DNA of 64,000 bases from an uncultured Collinsella sp. Lineage in GTDB: Bacteria; Actinomycetota; Coriobacteriia; Coriobacteriales; Coriobacteriaceae. Both the position numbers and the translations under genes were made by a program. Positions 8,530 to 17,147 of this stretch are shown piece by piece. The notes under the pieces are model-generated. The model made no database searches. It was not told the DNA's origin and saw only the letters and a program-made list of their open reading frames with translations. Location of the stretch: contig CAJKFS010000007.1 of the NCBI GenBank assembly GCA_905199225.1, forward strand, positions 1-64,000. The letters are read 5' to 3'. Position 1 is the first letter of the stretch. Each line of letters opens with the position of its first letter.

Positions 8530-8639
8530 GGCCCCTTGGCCTTTAGTTTGCTACTGCGAACAGTCCTGCTCGCACGGAAAGCACATTAAGTGCTTTCCGA
8601 CTCGTGCGGAACTTGTATCAAACTAAAGGCCAAGGGGCC
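8530..8639. repeat. Modular nested hairpin, copy A
   Basis: A perfect 21-bp outer inverted repeat (8530-8550 with 8619-8639) encloses an inner stem GGAAAGCAC/GTGCTTTCC (8576-8584, 8590-8598) with an ATTAA loop. The unpaired spacers contain CAGTCCTGCTCGCA on the left and CTCGTGCGGAACT on the right. The same two spacer motifs occur, reverse-complemented, in the element at 8733-8857, while the outer stems of the two are unrelated. It lies between the convergent 3' ends of two glycosyltransferase sequences. Confidence 0.8.
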
Positions 8640-8664
8640 TCTGCTACAAGAATCGATTGTCAGG

Positions 8665-8732
8665 TTATTTGAATTTGAAGATCTTCGACGCGCGGTACAC
8701 AGGGGCCTGGGCTGAAAAGAATCTGGTTGGTA
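8665..8732 (-). pseudogene. Orphan 3' end of a second glycosyltransferase gene
   Basis: On the minus strand the 68 bases ending at a TAA (8665-8667) encode a peptide ending VYRASKIFKFK, closely matching the LYRLASKIFKFN end of the intact glycosyltransferase that runs towards it. At nucleotide level TTGAATTTGAAGATC here is the exact reverse complement of the end of that gene. The fragment stops at the edge of the hairpin at 8733, so the rest of the gene is gone. Confidence 0.55.
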
Positions 8733-8857
8733 GGTTGCCCGGTGGGGCTTGGTTATGTTTGTCGCGAGTTCCGCACGAGCCGAAGAGCACTTAATGTGCT
8801 CTTCGTGCGAGCCAGGACTGTAGAGCAGCAAACATAACCAAGCCCCACCGGGCAACC
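8733..8857. repeat. Modular nested hairpin, copy B
   Basis: A perfect 29-bp outer inverted repeat (8733-8761 with 8829-8857) encloses an inner stem CGAAGAGCAC/GTGCTCTTCG (8781-8790, 8796-8805) with a TTAAT loop. Spacers carry AGTTCCGCACGAG on the left and TGCGAGCCAGGACTGT on the right, which are the spacers of copy A in inverted orientation. It ends 12 bases from the stop codon of the peptidase gene at 8870. Confidence 0.8.
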
Positions 8858-8869
8858 GGTCAGGTTAGG

Positions 8870-9871
8870 CTACTTCGCGGCGCCGGGGATGCCGTGGGAG
8901 GTTTTTGCGGTTTTGGCTCCGTTTACGATGGCGGTTTCCAGGGCCCTTACGGCGAGCATGCCCAGCAGGTCTAGGGGAACGGCGGCGCTTGCCTGGGCGC
9001 CCAGTTTGCCGCTGGCGAGGGTGTAGATGGTGTCGCCGTCGTTGGTGGTGTGCGTGGGACGGATGGCGTGTGCGTAGGCGTCTGCGGCCATCTGGGAGAC
9101 CTTGGTGGCTTGTGCCTTAGTGAGTTCCACGTTGGTGACGATGCAGCTGATGGTGGTGTTGGTGCGGTCGAGCGGCATCTGCATGGATCCGGCGGCGGCA
9201 AAGGCTGCGAGTTCCATGTCGACGATTTGGTCGCTATCGGCTGCGGCGCGCATACCGGCGACCCACTCGCCGGTGAAGGGGTCGACAACGTTGCCGCAGG
9301 CGTTGACCGAGACCACGGCGCCCACCTTGATGGGGCCGAGCGCCACGGCGGCAGCGCCAAGGCCGGCCTTCATGCAGGTAGCGGGGCCCATGAGCTTACC
9401 CACGGTAGCGCCCGTGCCGGCGCCTACGTTGCCCTGTTCGAGCTTGGTGGGGGTGTTGTCGAGTGCTTCGCGCACGGCGGCGATGCCGGCCTCAATGTCG
9501 GGGCGAACGGTGGGGTTACCAAAGGCGAGGTCGAAGATACAGCTCGAGCACACGATAGGCACCTGCGTGGGGCCGACGGGAAGGCCGATGCCGCGGCTCT
9601 CAAGCTCGCGAGCGACGCCGCTTGCAGCCTCGAGGCCAAAGGCCGATCCGCCCGAAAGGCAGACGGCGTGGACCTTGTCGACGGTGTTCTCGGGTCGCAG
9701 CAGGTCGGTTTCGCGCGATGCCGGGGCACCGCCGCGAACGTCGACACCGCCGGTGGCGCCTTCGGCTGCCACGATTACGGTGCAACCGGTGCCGGCCTCC
9801 TCGTCCGTATAGTTTCCAAAGCAAAAGCCATCGACATCGCAAACGTCAATGGCTTCAAGCAGTGTGTCCAT
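8870..9871 (-). CDS. P1 family peptidase (DmpA/S58-type)
   Basis: 333 residues from the ATG at 9871, which has GGAGAAA upstream; longer in-frame extensions have no ribosome site. P1 peptidases are self-cleaving N-terminal nucleophile hydrolases related to D-aminopeptidase DmpA. Family marks are HAVCLSGGSAFGLEAASG near residue 70-85 and GNVGAGTGATVGK in the middle; autocleavage is expected before the Thr of the GAGTGA run, by analogy. The Asn/Gly-rich block VVSVNACGNVVDP follows. Its own promoter is likely, since a hairpin separates it from maf. Physiological substrate unknown. Confidence 0.88.
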   Translation of the reverse strand: MDTLLEAIDVCDVDGFCFGNYTDEEAGTGCTVIVAAEGATGGVDVRGGAPASRETDLLRPENTVDKVHAVCLSGGSAFGLEAASGVARELESRGIGLPVGPTQVPIVCSSCIFDLAFGNPTVRPDIEAGIAAVREALDNTPTKLEQGNVGAGTGATVGKLMGPATCMKAGLGAAAVALGPIKVGAVVSVNACGNVVDPFTGEWVAGMRAAADSDQIVDMELAAFAAAGSMQMPLDRTNTTISCIVTNVELTKAQATKVSQMAADAYAHAIRPTHTTNDGDTIYTLASGKLGAQASAAVPLDLLGMLAVRALETAIVNGAKTAKTSHGIPGAAK

Positions 9872-9940
9872 GTTTTCTCCTATCGGTTTTCCGCCGCGCC
9901 TTATGCCCGGTCGGGATCCGTACGGTACGCCAAAATTGTA

Positions 9941-9963
9941 GGCGCTGGGGGATACCCAGCGCC
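9941..9963 (-). terminator. Hairpin at the end of maf
   Basis: GGCGCTGGG (9941-9949) pairs perfectly with CCCAGCGCC (9955-9963); on the minus strand it is followed by a short T-rich stretch (ACAATTTT). Confidence 0.55.
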
Positions 9964-9971
9964 AGATGCAA

Positions 9972-10553
9972 TTACGAGAGTTTTTGAATCGCGCGTGCGA
10001 CGCGTGCGATGGGTAGACCCACCACGTTGTAGAAGTCGCCCGAAATATCGTGCACGAGCATGCGTCCGCCTGTGCCTTGGATGCCGTAGGCCCCGGCCTT
10101 GTCCATGGGTTCGCCGGAGGCAACATAGCGCTCGATCTGCTCTTCGGTAAGCTCATAGAACGTCACGTCGGTCACATCGACAAACGACAGGCTCTCGGCG
10201 GCATGCGGAGCTGTAGCGTCGCCTGCCTTAACGATGCAGACGCCGGTTGCGACCTGGTGCGTGCGGCCCGAAAGCTCGCGGAGCATGGTGCGCGCCTCGT
10301 CCTCGGTTGCCGGCTTGCCCAGAATCTTGCCATCGAAGGTGACAATAGTATCGGCCGCGACGGTCAGTTCGTTGGGCTCGGCATGCTCGGCGGCAACGGC
10401 GGCGGCTTTGGCGCGTGCTAAGCGTTCGACGAGCGTAAGCGGGGCCTCGCCATCAAAAGGCGTTTCGTCGATATCTGCGGGAATCACGCGAATGTCATAG
10501 CCCGCCTCGCGCATCAACTCGATGCGGCGCGGTGATTGCGAAGCCAAAATCAT
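9972..10553 (-). CDS. maf: Maf-type nucleoside triphosphate pyrophosphatase
   Basis: 193 residues. The N-terminal LASQSPRRIELM motif and later ADTIVTFDGKILGKP and GTGGRMLVHDISGDFYNVVGLP blocks are standard for Maf, a house-cleaning pyrophosphatase that removes modified dTTP/UTP-like nucleotides and is linked to septum formation. The ATG overlaps the stop of the upstream DJ-1 gene by an ATGA-type junction, so both are one operon. Confidence 0.93.
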   Translation of the reverse strand: MILASQSPRRIELMREAGYDIRVIPADIDETPFDGEAPLTLVERLARAKAAAVAAEHAEPNELTVAADTIVTFDGKILGKPATEDEARTMLRELSGRTHQVATGVCIVKAGDATAPHAAESLSFVDVTDVTFYELTEEQIERYVASGEPMDKAGAYGIQGTGGRMLVHDISGDFYNVVGLPIARVARAIQKLS

Positions 10554-11092
10554 AGCTGAATGCCCTCAGCGACCTTCTCGACGGCCTTGTCGCCGGCGAG
10601 TGTGCGCAGCAGCTCAAGCGCAAAGGGGAGCGATTGGGCCATGCCGCTGGCGGTGATGATGTTGCCGTCTTGCGTAACCTTCTCGCCGGTATAGGCGCCT
10701 TCGGGGAAGCTTTTCTCAAAGCCAGGGAAGCATGTGGCGTGGCGCCCCTCGAGCAGGTCGAGCTCGCCCAGGATAAACGGGGCGGCGCAGATGGCGGCAA
10801 CGTGCTTGGTCGCGGCGAACTCGCAGACCACGTCGCAGACGCGCTGATCGGCGCGCAGGTTGGTGGCACCGGGCAGGCCGCCGGGCAGCACGACGCAGTC
10901 GTACTCGTCAAAGTTGATCTCATCAAAGAGCGCATCGCAGGTCACGGGGATCTGCAGCGAGCTTACGACCTCACGCGTGGGCATGATCGAGACGAGCGTG
11001 GCACGCACGCCGCCGCGACGCATGACATCGACCATGGTCAAGCATTCAATAGTTTCAAAGCCATCGGCAGCGAGAACGGCAACGCTGGGCAT
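10550..11092 (-). CDS. DJ-1/PfpI family protein
   Basis: 180 residues starting MPSVAVLAADGFETIE. The nucleophile-elbow cysteine is in VAAICAAPFILG, and the conserved acidic residue is in the ADGFETIE segment, as in DJ-1/YajL proteins. The later CFPGFEKSF and DGNIITASGMAQSLPFALELL are typical DJ-1 sequences. Such proteins act as deglycases or stress chaperones, but the exact activity is debated. The start at 11092 is preferred over an ATG at 11116 because AAAGGA precedes it. First gene of a two-gene operon with maf. Confidence 0.9.
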   Translation of the reverse strand: MPSVAVLAADGFETIECLTMVDVMRRGGVRATLVSIMPTREVVSSLQIPVTCDALFDEINFDEYDCVVLPGGLPGATNLRADQRVCDVVCEFAATKHVAAICAAPFILGELDLLEGRHATCFPGFEKSFPEGAYTGEKVTQDGNIITASGMAQSLPFALELLRTLAGDKAVEKVAEGIQL

Positions 11093-11198
11093 GAGGGTTC
11101 CTTTCATAGGCGGCATACAATTAGCCGTCTTATACCCCGAAGACCTCCGCTTGCCACGCTCGATTTCCCAATGATTTTTCTAAGCAATGATTAAGTGG

Positions 11199-12512
11199 CT
11201 AGTTGCGCCTAAGGTGGACGACGGTCTCGCAGTGGAAGGTTTGTGGGAACAGGTCGACTGGCGTGATCTTTACGGGGGAGAAGGTGCCTTCTTCGACAAA
11301 GCGTTTGAGATCGCGCGCCAGGGTGGCCGGGTCGCAGCTCACGTAGGCGACATCGCGAGCACTCGTGCTGGCGATAAGGTCGATCGCCTCGGGGGCGAGG
11401 CCTGCGCGCGGCGGGTCGACCACCAAGACGTCGGCATCCTGGTCGGGGAACTCGCGCACCGCGTCTCCGCCAATGACGTCGACGTTATCGAGCTTGTTGA
11501 TCTCCAGGTTACGGCGCAGGTCGCGCACGGCGGGGCCGTAGGCCTCAACGGCGGCGACAAAGTCGCAGCGGCGGGCGAGCGGCAGGGTAAAGGTGCCGGC
11601 ACCGCAGTACAGGTCCACGGCAAGCTCGTCTTCCTGCGGGTCGAGCGCTTCCATGACAAGCTCGATCAAAATCTCGGCACCCTTGGTGTTGACCTGGAAA
11701 AAAGACGGGGCAGACAAGCGCATCTGGCCATCGGCGATGTTCTCGGTCCAGGAGCCCTCGCCGGCGAGCATCTCAACCTTGGAGACGCGACGGGCCTTCT
11801 TCTCGCCCTTGCTCATCACACGCACGATGCTCGTGGGATGAGCGGCGTCCGCCAGCACGCGGGAGACTTGCGAGCGCGGAAAAGAGCCTGTGGGTGTCCA
11901 GAGTGCGACCTCGAGTGCCTTGGTGCGGCGTGATGCGCGAATGCCCACGCGTTCGAGCCCTAAGTCATGGCCGCCGCTTAGATAGTTGAGTGCGCCGACG
12001 ACCGATTTGAGCGCCTTCGGGAAGCGCTTATCGAACAGCGGGCACGCATCGACGGTCACGATTTTGCTGGGGTCGACACCGTGCATGCCAAGGCGCACGC
12101 GACCGTTGACGACGGTCGGTTCGAGCTCGATTTTATTGCGGTAGCCCCAGTCGTCCTTGGTGTGGCAGATGGGCTGTACCAACTTATCGACCTGCTCAGG
12201 AGCGAACTTGCCGATGCGCTCGAGCGTGGAGCGCAGGTTTTGCTCCTTGGCGGCGAGCTGCGCCGTGCGTGAGAGATTGCCCCACGAACAACCGCCGCAG
12301 ATGCCAACGAAGGGGCAGGGGGGCTGAATGCGATCGGGGCTCGGCTCCAGAATCTCGGTCGTGCGGGCGCGCATGAACGACTTGCCGTCCTGTACGACCT
12401 CGGCCTCGACGGTGTCGCCTGCCACGGCGCCCTGCACAAAGACGGCCTTGCCGTTGTCGGCGTGCGCCAGCCCGTCGGCGCCGTAGGTCATCGATTCTAT
12501 AGTGAGCTTCAT
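11199..12512 (-). CDS. TrmA/RlmD-type RNA uracil-C5 methyltransferase
   Basis: 437 residues. An N-terminal TRAM-like domain (about 1-55) is followed by four cysteines arranged as in the 4Fe-4S-binding RlmD/RlmCD group: Cys66, Cys72, Cys75 (CPFVGICGGC) and Cys157 (ACPLF). The SAM-binding DLYCGAGTFTLPLA, the DPPRAGL motif and the catalytic cysteine in SCDPATLARDL are all present, and the C-terminus is the usual FPQTFHCETVVHLRR. It methylates a uracil in 23S rRNA or tRNA; the exact site cannot be assigned. Start at 12512 is supported by a GCAGGA site. Confidence 0.92.
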   Translation of the reverse strand: MKLTIESMTYGADGLAHADNGKAVFVQGAVAGDTVEAEVVQDGKSFMRARTTEILEPSPDRIQPPCPFVGICGGCSWGNLSRTAQLAAKEQNLRSTLERIGKFAPEQVDKLVQPICHTKDDWGYRNKIELEPTVVNGRVRLGMHGVDPSKIVTVDACPLFDKRFPKALKSVVGALNYLSGGHDLGLERVGIRASRRTKALEVALWTPTGSFPRSQVSRVLADAAHPTSIVRVMSKGEKKARRVSKVEMLAGEGSWTENIADGQMRLSAPSFFQVNTKGAEILIELVMEALDPQEDELAVDLYCGAGTFTLPLARRCDFVAAVEAYGPAVRDLRRNLEINKLDNVDVIGGDAVREFPDQDADVLVVDPPRAGLAPEAIDLIASTSARDVAYVSCDPATLARDLKRFVEEGTFSPVKITPVDLFPQTFHCETVVHLRRN

Positions 12513-12560
12513 ATTCCTGCCTGTCATTCGTGTTGTTGTTCGCACCATGGTAGCAGGGAA

Positions 12561-12602
12561 AAGCGCCCCGCATCCGAGGCTTTCCTCAAATGCGAGGCGC
12601 TT
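12561..12602 (-). terminator. Terminator of ppk
   Basis: AAGCGCC/CGCAT arms pair with ATGCG/GGCGCTT across the gap downstream of ppk, and on the minus strand the stem runs into TTTTCC. Confidence 0.75.
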
Positions 12603-12625
12603 CTACAAACAGCTTCTACAAACGA

Positions 12626-15205
12626 CTATTTCGTCTTGCCGGTAATGAGCGTCTTAAGACCCAGGCCGATCAGGCCCAGGCCCATGCGCACACGACCGGG
12701 GCGATGGCGCTCGATGGCCTTGGTCTTGCCGGCGGGCTTATCGCGACGGGCGCTCGTCTCGGGTGCGGGCTTGGTGACCTGCGGCTCGGGCTGAGGTGCA
12801 GGTGCAGGCTCGGGCTCAATGACGGTCGCCTGGACCTCTTGGACCTTGGGCGTGGTCGGCTGCGGATCAGGAGCTGGGGCGGGCTTTGCCTCGGCGGCGG
12901 GCTCCGGAGTCGCGGTAGCGGGCTCGGGCGCTTTCTCCATGGCGGGCTCTGCGGCAGCCTCGGGCTCATTCACCGGGGGAGCGGCAACCGCTTCCGGTTT
13001 GGCGGCTGCCCCATGTTCAACCTCGGCCTGAATAGCTTCTTCGGCCACACGTTCCTTCTCCTGTGCGCGCTGCTGCGCGGCGGCCTCGGCGTTGCGATAG
13101 GCACGCTCCAGTAGAGCTTCCTGCGAGTTGAAGGGTTTCTCACCCTCTGCACGTTCCACGGGGACCCAGGTGCCGTCGCTCGTGAGGCTGCGGGCCTTCA
13201 CGTTGTCCCGCAGCTGCATGCCCATGTACTCGTGCACTAGGGCGCGGCAGGTGGGGTCGAGCACGGGGAAGGCGATCTCCACGCGGTGCTCGGTGTTGCG
13301 TGTCATCATGTCTGCCGAGCTCAGGTAAATCATGTCCGAGTCCACGCCAAAAGCGTAAACACGGGCGTGCTCCAAAAAGCGTCCGACGATGGAGCGGACA
13401 TGCACGTTCTCGGTCTTGCCCGGAACACCAGGCTTGAGGCACGAGATGCCGCGGATGATCATGTCTACGCGCACGCCGGCACACGATGCCTCGGCGATCT
13501 TGTCGATAACCTCGCGGTCGGTCAGCGAGTTGAGCTTAAAGAACACGCGGGCGGGCTCGCCGGCAAGGGCGCGCTGGATCTCGCGGTCAAGCCCGCGCAT
13601 GATGAGCGGCTTGAGGCCTACGGGCGCCACACCCAGGAAGCGGTAATCGCCGCGCAGGTTGCCCAGCGACAGATTGCGGAAGAACAGGTTGGCGTCTTCA
13701 CCGATGCCGGGGTGGGCGGTCATGAGCATAAAGTCGCTGTAGAGTTTGGCCGTCTTCTCGTTAAAGTTGCCGGTGCCCAGCAGCGTCAGGCGCGTTAGCG
13801 CCATGCCCTCGCGATAGGTGAGCTGGCAGATCTTGGAGTGGCACTTAAAGCCCTCGGAGCCGTAGATGACGGTGCAGCCGGCCTCTTCCAAGCGCTCGGC
13901 CCACTCGATGTTGTTCTGCTCGTCAAAGCGCGCGCGGAGCTCCATGAGCACCGTGACCTCTTTGCCGTTCTCAGCGGCATCAATCAACGACTCGCACAGA
14001 CGGCTCTGCTTGGCCACGCGGTAGAGCGTGATGCGCAACGAGATGCACTCGGGGTCATAGGCGGCCTCGTGCACCAGGTCCAAGAACGGGTTCATGGCCT
14101 CATAGGGATAAAAGAGCAGCTTGTCGTGCTGCAGCACCTGCTCGCGGATGGAGCGGGTCATGTCGATGGTGGGATTGGGCTGCGGCCTAAACGGCGTAAA
14201 GAGCAGCTCGTTGCGCAGGTGCTCGGGAATCTTGCCCTCAATGCCAAAGACGTAGCCCAGGTCGAGCGGGATATCGCAGGTAAAGACAGAGCGGCGCGAA
14301 AGCTCGAGCGCCTTGCGGATGGTCTTGAGCGTTGCCTTCTCGAGCGACCCCGAGACCGCGAGCACTACCGGCTGCAGACGCAGGCGCTTCTTGAGGATGC
14401 GCTTCATGTGCTGGCGGTAGTCCTCTTCCTCTTCGACGCCCTCGCCGTCCGGATCGATGTCGGCGTTGCGGGTGACGCGGATCAGCGCACGATCCAGCGG
14501 CTTATAGGAGCCAAAGCAGCTGTCCAGGCAGGCGAGGATGACGTCCTCGAGCAAGATGTAGGAGTAGGTGCCGGTGGGCGAGGGGATCTCGACCACGCGG
14601 TTCATCGAGGCGGGAATCTCGATAAGGCCCAGCAGGCTCTCCTCGTCGGTGGCGCCGTCCAGACCACAGGCCAGATAGAGCGCGCCATTGCGCAGGTTGG
14701 GGAAGGGGTGGCGCGGATCGATGACCAGCGGCGAGATGACCGGCGACACGTAGGCCTGGAAGTAGCGGGTTACAAAGGTGCGCTCCTCGGGCGTAAGCGA
14801 ATCGATGCGGGCGCGGTGAACGCCCAAGGTGTCGAGCTTGCCCTCGATGCTCTTAAAGATGGACTCCCAACGGGTAAGGAGCCCGGGCATTTCGGCCATG
14901 ACAGCATCGACCTGTTCGGAGGCGGTCATATTGCTCTTGTTGTCGACAGGTTGTTTTTTGAGCTCTGCCAGATCGGACAGGCCGCCCACGCGCACCATGA
15001 GAAACTCGTCGAGGTTGGACTCGAAAATCGACACGAACTTTAGACGCTCGAACAGCGGAACGGTCTCATCGAAGGCTTCGTCAAGCACGCGGTTGTCAAA
15101 GCGCAGCCAGCTAAGCTCTCGGTTTTGCGTGTACGAGAAGTCGCGCGGCGGTTTGCGCAGCTTTGCGGCGGCTTGCTTCTTTTCGATTTTGCTCGGCATA
15201 TGCAT
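12626..15205 (-). CDS. ppk1: Polyphosphate kinase 1 with long Pro/Ala-rich C-terminal tail
   Basis: About 859 residues; the PPK1 core makes up the first roughly 690. It reversibly builds polyphosphate from ATP. Core marks: RELSWLRFDNRVLDEA at the N-terminus, TLYRVAKQS, the catalytic histidine in GFKCHSKICQL, TGNFNEKTAKLYSD, CLKPGVPG, and FLEHARVYAF with the second conserved histidine. The YAHIGTGN-type histidine of E. coli PPK is replaced by Leu (TLLGTGN). About 170 extra residues follow the core: a helical Glu/Ala stretch, a Pro/Ala/Glu-rich linker and a basic end with a short GLGLIGLGLK hydrophobic run. Start at 15205 is uncertain (15199 also possible). Confidence 0.92.
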   Translation of the reverse strand: MHMPSKIEKKQAAAKLRKPPRDFSYTQNRELSWLRFDNRVLDEAFDETVPLFERLKFVSIFESNLDEFLMVRVGGLSDLAELKKQPVDNKSNMTASEQVDAVMAEMPGLLTRWESIFKSIEGKLDTLGVHRARIDSLTPEERTFVTRYFQAYVSPVISPLVIDPRHPFPNLRNGALYLACGLDGATDEESLLGLIEIPASMNRVVEIPSPTGTYSYILLEDVILACLDSCFGSYKPLDRALIRVTRNADIDPDGEGVEEEEDYRQHMKRILKKRLRLQPVVLAVSGSLEKATLKTIRKALELSRRSVFTCDIPLDLGYVFGIEGKIPEHLRNELLFTPFRPQPNPTIDMTRSIREQVLQHDKLLFYPYEAMNPFLDLVHEAAYDPECISLRITLYRVAKQSRLCESLIDAAENGKEVTVLMELRARFDEQNNIEWAERLEEAGCTVIYGSEGFKCHSKICQLTYREGMALTRLTLLGTGNFNEKTAKLYSDFMLMTAHPGIGEDANLFFRNLSLGNLRGDYRFLGVAPVGLKPLIMRGLDREIQRALAGEPARVFFKLNSLTDREVIDKIAEASCAGVRVDMIIRGISCLKPGVPGKTENVHVRSIVGRFLEHARVYAFGVDSDMIYLSSADMMTRNTEHRVEIAFPVLDPTCRALVHEYMGMQLRDNVKARSLTSDGTWVPVERAEGEKPFNSQEALLERAYRNAEAAAQQRAQEKERVAEEAIQAEVEHGAAAKPEAVAAPPVNEPEAAAEPAMEKAPEPATATPEPAAEAKPAPAPDPQPTTPKVQEVQATVIEPEPAPAPQPEPQVTKPAPETSARRDKPAGKTKAIERHRPGRVRMGLGLIGLGLKTLITGKTK

Positions 15206-15292
15206 CTGTCCGTTCAGTCCCCACAGAGGACGGTAGCCTAACACTTTTCACTATTGTCTCAATTTAGTCGACCGCTGGCACGGACGTATCGC

Positions 15293-15310
15293 GTGAACGG
15301 TATCTTTACC
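15293..15310 (+). promoter_or_regulatory. Distal GTGAACGGTATC site before first arcA
   Basis: GTGAACGGTATC followed by TTTACC occurs here and again (GTGAACGGTATC at 18439) far upstream of the second arcA. In the 551 bases between ppk and arcA this and the proximal promoter block are the only clear shared signals; the rest is AT-rich with no gene. Confidence 0.4.
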
Positions 15311-15607
15311 TACTTCTTACGCTGCCAAGGCATGCAACTAACTGTCCAACTCGTTTGGAAACAATCTATATCCATACTCAACTGGTGAGGATGTATGAAT
15401 AAGAATGATTGCGAGCTGAATATAATCGAATCCAAATTGAATCATGGACAAACGACATATATATGCAGAAAACCGTTTTAGCTATGCAATTCCTAAACAT
15501 GAAAATATTTGTGCAATCTAGCTTAATTCCTTAGAAAAAAGAACATTTACCTTTGAAAACCTGCTTTAGAGAACCGAAGTGCATCATGGGGGAATCATAT
15601 GCGATAT

Positions 15608-15674
15608 ACCGTTCATCGCACTTTGCTGACCGTTCGGGGGCGAGGTGGAATTGCAGGTGGTTTTTGGATATAAC
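15608..15674 (+). promoter_or_regulatory. arcA promoter with tandem CCGTTC sites (first copy)
   Basis: ACCGTTCA begins at 15608 and ACCGTTCG at 15629, 21 bases apart, followed by GGGGGC.AGGTGGAA and a TTTTGGATATAA box whose TATAAC -10 is at 15669-15674. No good -35 is present. Exactly the same elements at the same spacings stand before the second arcA. This suggests an activator that binds two helical turns apart on one DNA face and replaces the -35 contact. Confidence 0.6.
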
Positions 15675-15756
15675 TAGAGCTGTCAGCAAGCAGCGTCCCA
15701 TACGGAGGGGCGCTGATACATTCGGCCAGTAAGGCCCGAAAGAAAGGTAGGAGGCC

Positions 15757-16998
15757 ATGACGAAAGGTCTGCACGTGCCTTCCGAGATCGGCAAGCTCAG
15801 GAAGGTCTGCCTGCACCGTCCCGGCGACGAGCTCCTCAACCTGCCGCCCGACGAGCTCGAGCGACTCCTGTTCGACGACGTCCCGTTCCTGGAGGTCGCG
15901 CAGCAGGAGCACGACACCTTCGCCCAGATCCTGAGGGACCAGGGCGTGGAGGTCCTCTACCTCGAGAACCTCGTCGCCGAGGTGTTCGACCAGGTCCCCG
16001 GCGCCCGCGCCGAGTTCACCGACCAGTACATCGCCGAGGCCGGCATCCGCGGCCAGCACATGCCGCAGATCGTCCGCGAGAAGCTGGACTCCATCGAGGA
16101 CAACCTCGAGTTCGTCAAGAAGACCATGGCCGGCATGACCAAGTCCGAGATCGACATGCCCCTCACGGCGTCCACGACCCTCGACTCCCTGGTCAACTCC
16201 GAGTCCGAGTCCGACCTGATCATCGACCCGATGCCCAACCTCTACTTCACCCGCGACCCGTTCGCGGTCATCGGCGAGGGCGTCAACCTCAACCGCATGT
16301 ACTCGGTCACCCGCAACCGCGAGACCCTGTACGGCAAGTACATCTTCAAGTACCACCCCGACTACAAGGACGTCTCGCTGTACTTCCGCCGCGACTGCCA
16401 GTTCCACACCGAGGGCGGCGACGTGCTGAACATCAACGAGAAGACCCTCGCCGTCGGCATCTCCCAGCGCACCCAGGCCGCCGCGATCGACGTCATGGCC
16501 CAGAACATCTTCTGGAACTCCGACTCCAAGGTCGAGCGCATCCTGGCCTTCGACATCCCGGTCTCGCGCGCCTTCATGCACCTCGACACGGTCTTCACCC
16601 AGATCGACGTCGATAAGTTCACGATCCACCCCGCCATCATGGGCACCCTGCGCGTCTACGAGCTGACCGCCGGCAAGAACCCGGGCGACGTGAACATCCG
16701 CCTGATCGAGGACACCCTCGAGCACGTCCTGGAGGACGCCACCGGCGTCGACCAGGTCAAGCTGATCCCCTGCGGCGGCGGCGACCCGATCGCGGCCTCC
16801 CGCGAGCAGTGGAACGACGGCTCCAACACCCTGTGCGTCGAGCCCGGCAAGATCTGCGTCTACGCCCGCAACACCGTCACCAACGACGTGCTGTACAAGG
16901 AGGGCCTGGACCTTCTCGTCGTGCCCTCCGCCGAGCTCTCCCGCGGCCGCGGCGGCCCGCGCTGCATGAGCATGCCCTTCTGGCGCGAGGACCTCTAA
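15757..16998 (+). CDS. arcA: Arginine deiminase, copy 1
   Basis: 413 residues. It hydrolyses arginine to citrulline and ammonia, the first step of the arginine deiminase pathway. Visible marks: EIGKLRKVCLHRPG at the start, MPNLYFTRDPFAVIG, FHTEGGDVL, the histidine in AFMHLDTVFTQID, and the catalytic cysteine at 403 in GGPRCMSMPFWRED. GTAGGAGG precedes the ATG. The coding sequence is base-for-base the same as the copy at 18846 and uses almost only C/G-ending codons, a sign of very high expression. The 5' leader is AT-rich with strong shared promoter elements. Confidence 0.97.
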   Translation: MTKGLHVPSEIGKLRKVCLHRPGDELLNLPPDELERLLFDDVPFLEVAQQEHDTFAQILRDQGVEVLYLENLVAEVFDQVPGARAEFTDQYIAEAGIRGQHMPQIVREKLDSIEDNLEFVKKTMAGMTKSEIDMPLTASTTLDSLVNSESESDLIIDPMPNLYFTRDPFAVIGEGVNLNRMYSVTRNRETLYGKYIFKYHPDYKDVSLYFRRDCQFHTEGGDVLNINEKTLAVGISQRTQAAAIDVMAQNIFWNSDSKVERILAFDIPVSRAFMHLDTVFTQIDVDKFTIHPAIMGTLRVYELTAGKNPGDVNIRLIEDTLEHVLEDATGVDQVKLIPCGGGDPIAASREQWNDGSNTLCVEPGKICVYARNTVTNDVLYKEGLDLLVVPSAELSRGRGGPRCMSMPFWREDL

Positions 16999-17058
16999 GG
17001 TCTTTCAGGACCCGTACAGGTCATAATACATACATCTAGCTGCAATTAGATGTCTCCC

Positions 17059-17096
17059 ATTGGGGCGGTGCGGGTTTTCGCACCGCCCCAATCTTG
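17059..17096 (+). terminator. Terminator after first arcA
   Basis: ATTGGGGCGGTGCG (17059-17072) pairs perfectly with CGCACCGCCCCAAT (17079-17092). The following CTTGT is a weak T tract. Confidence 0.75.
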
Positions 17097-17147
17097 TATG
17101 AGGGACGTCAACACGATTGGATGACTGCTTTTGTAAGGAGCTTGGCC

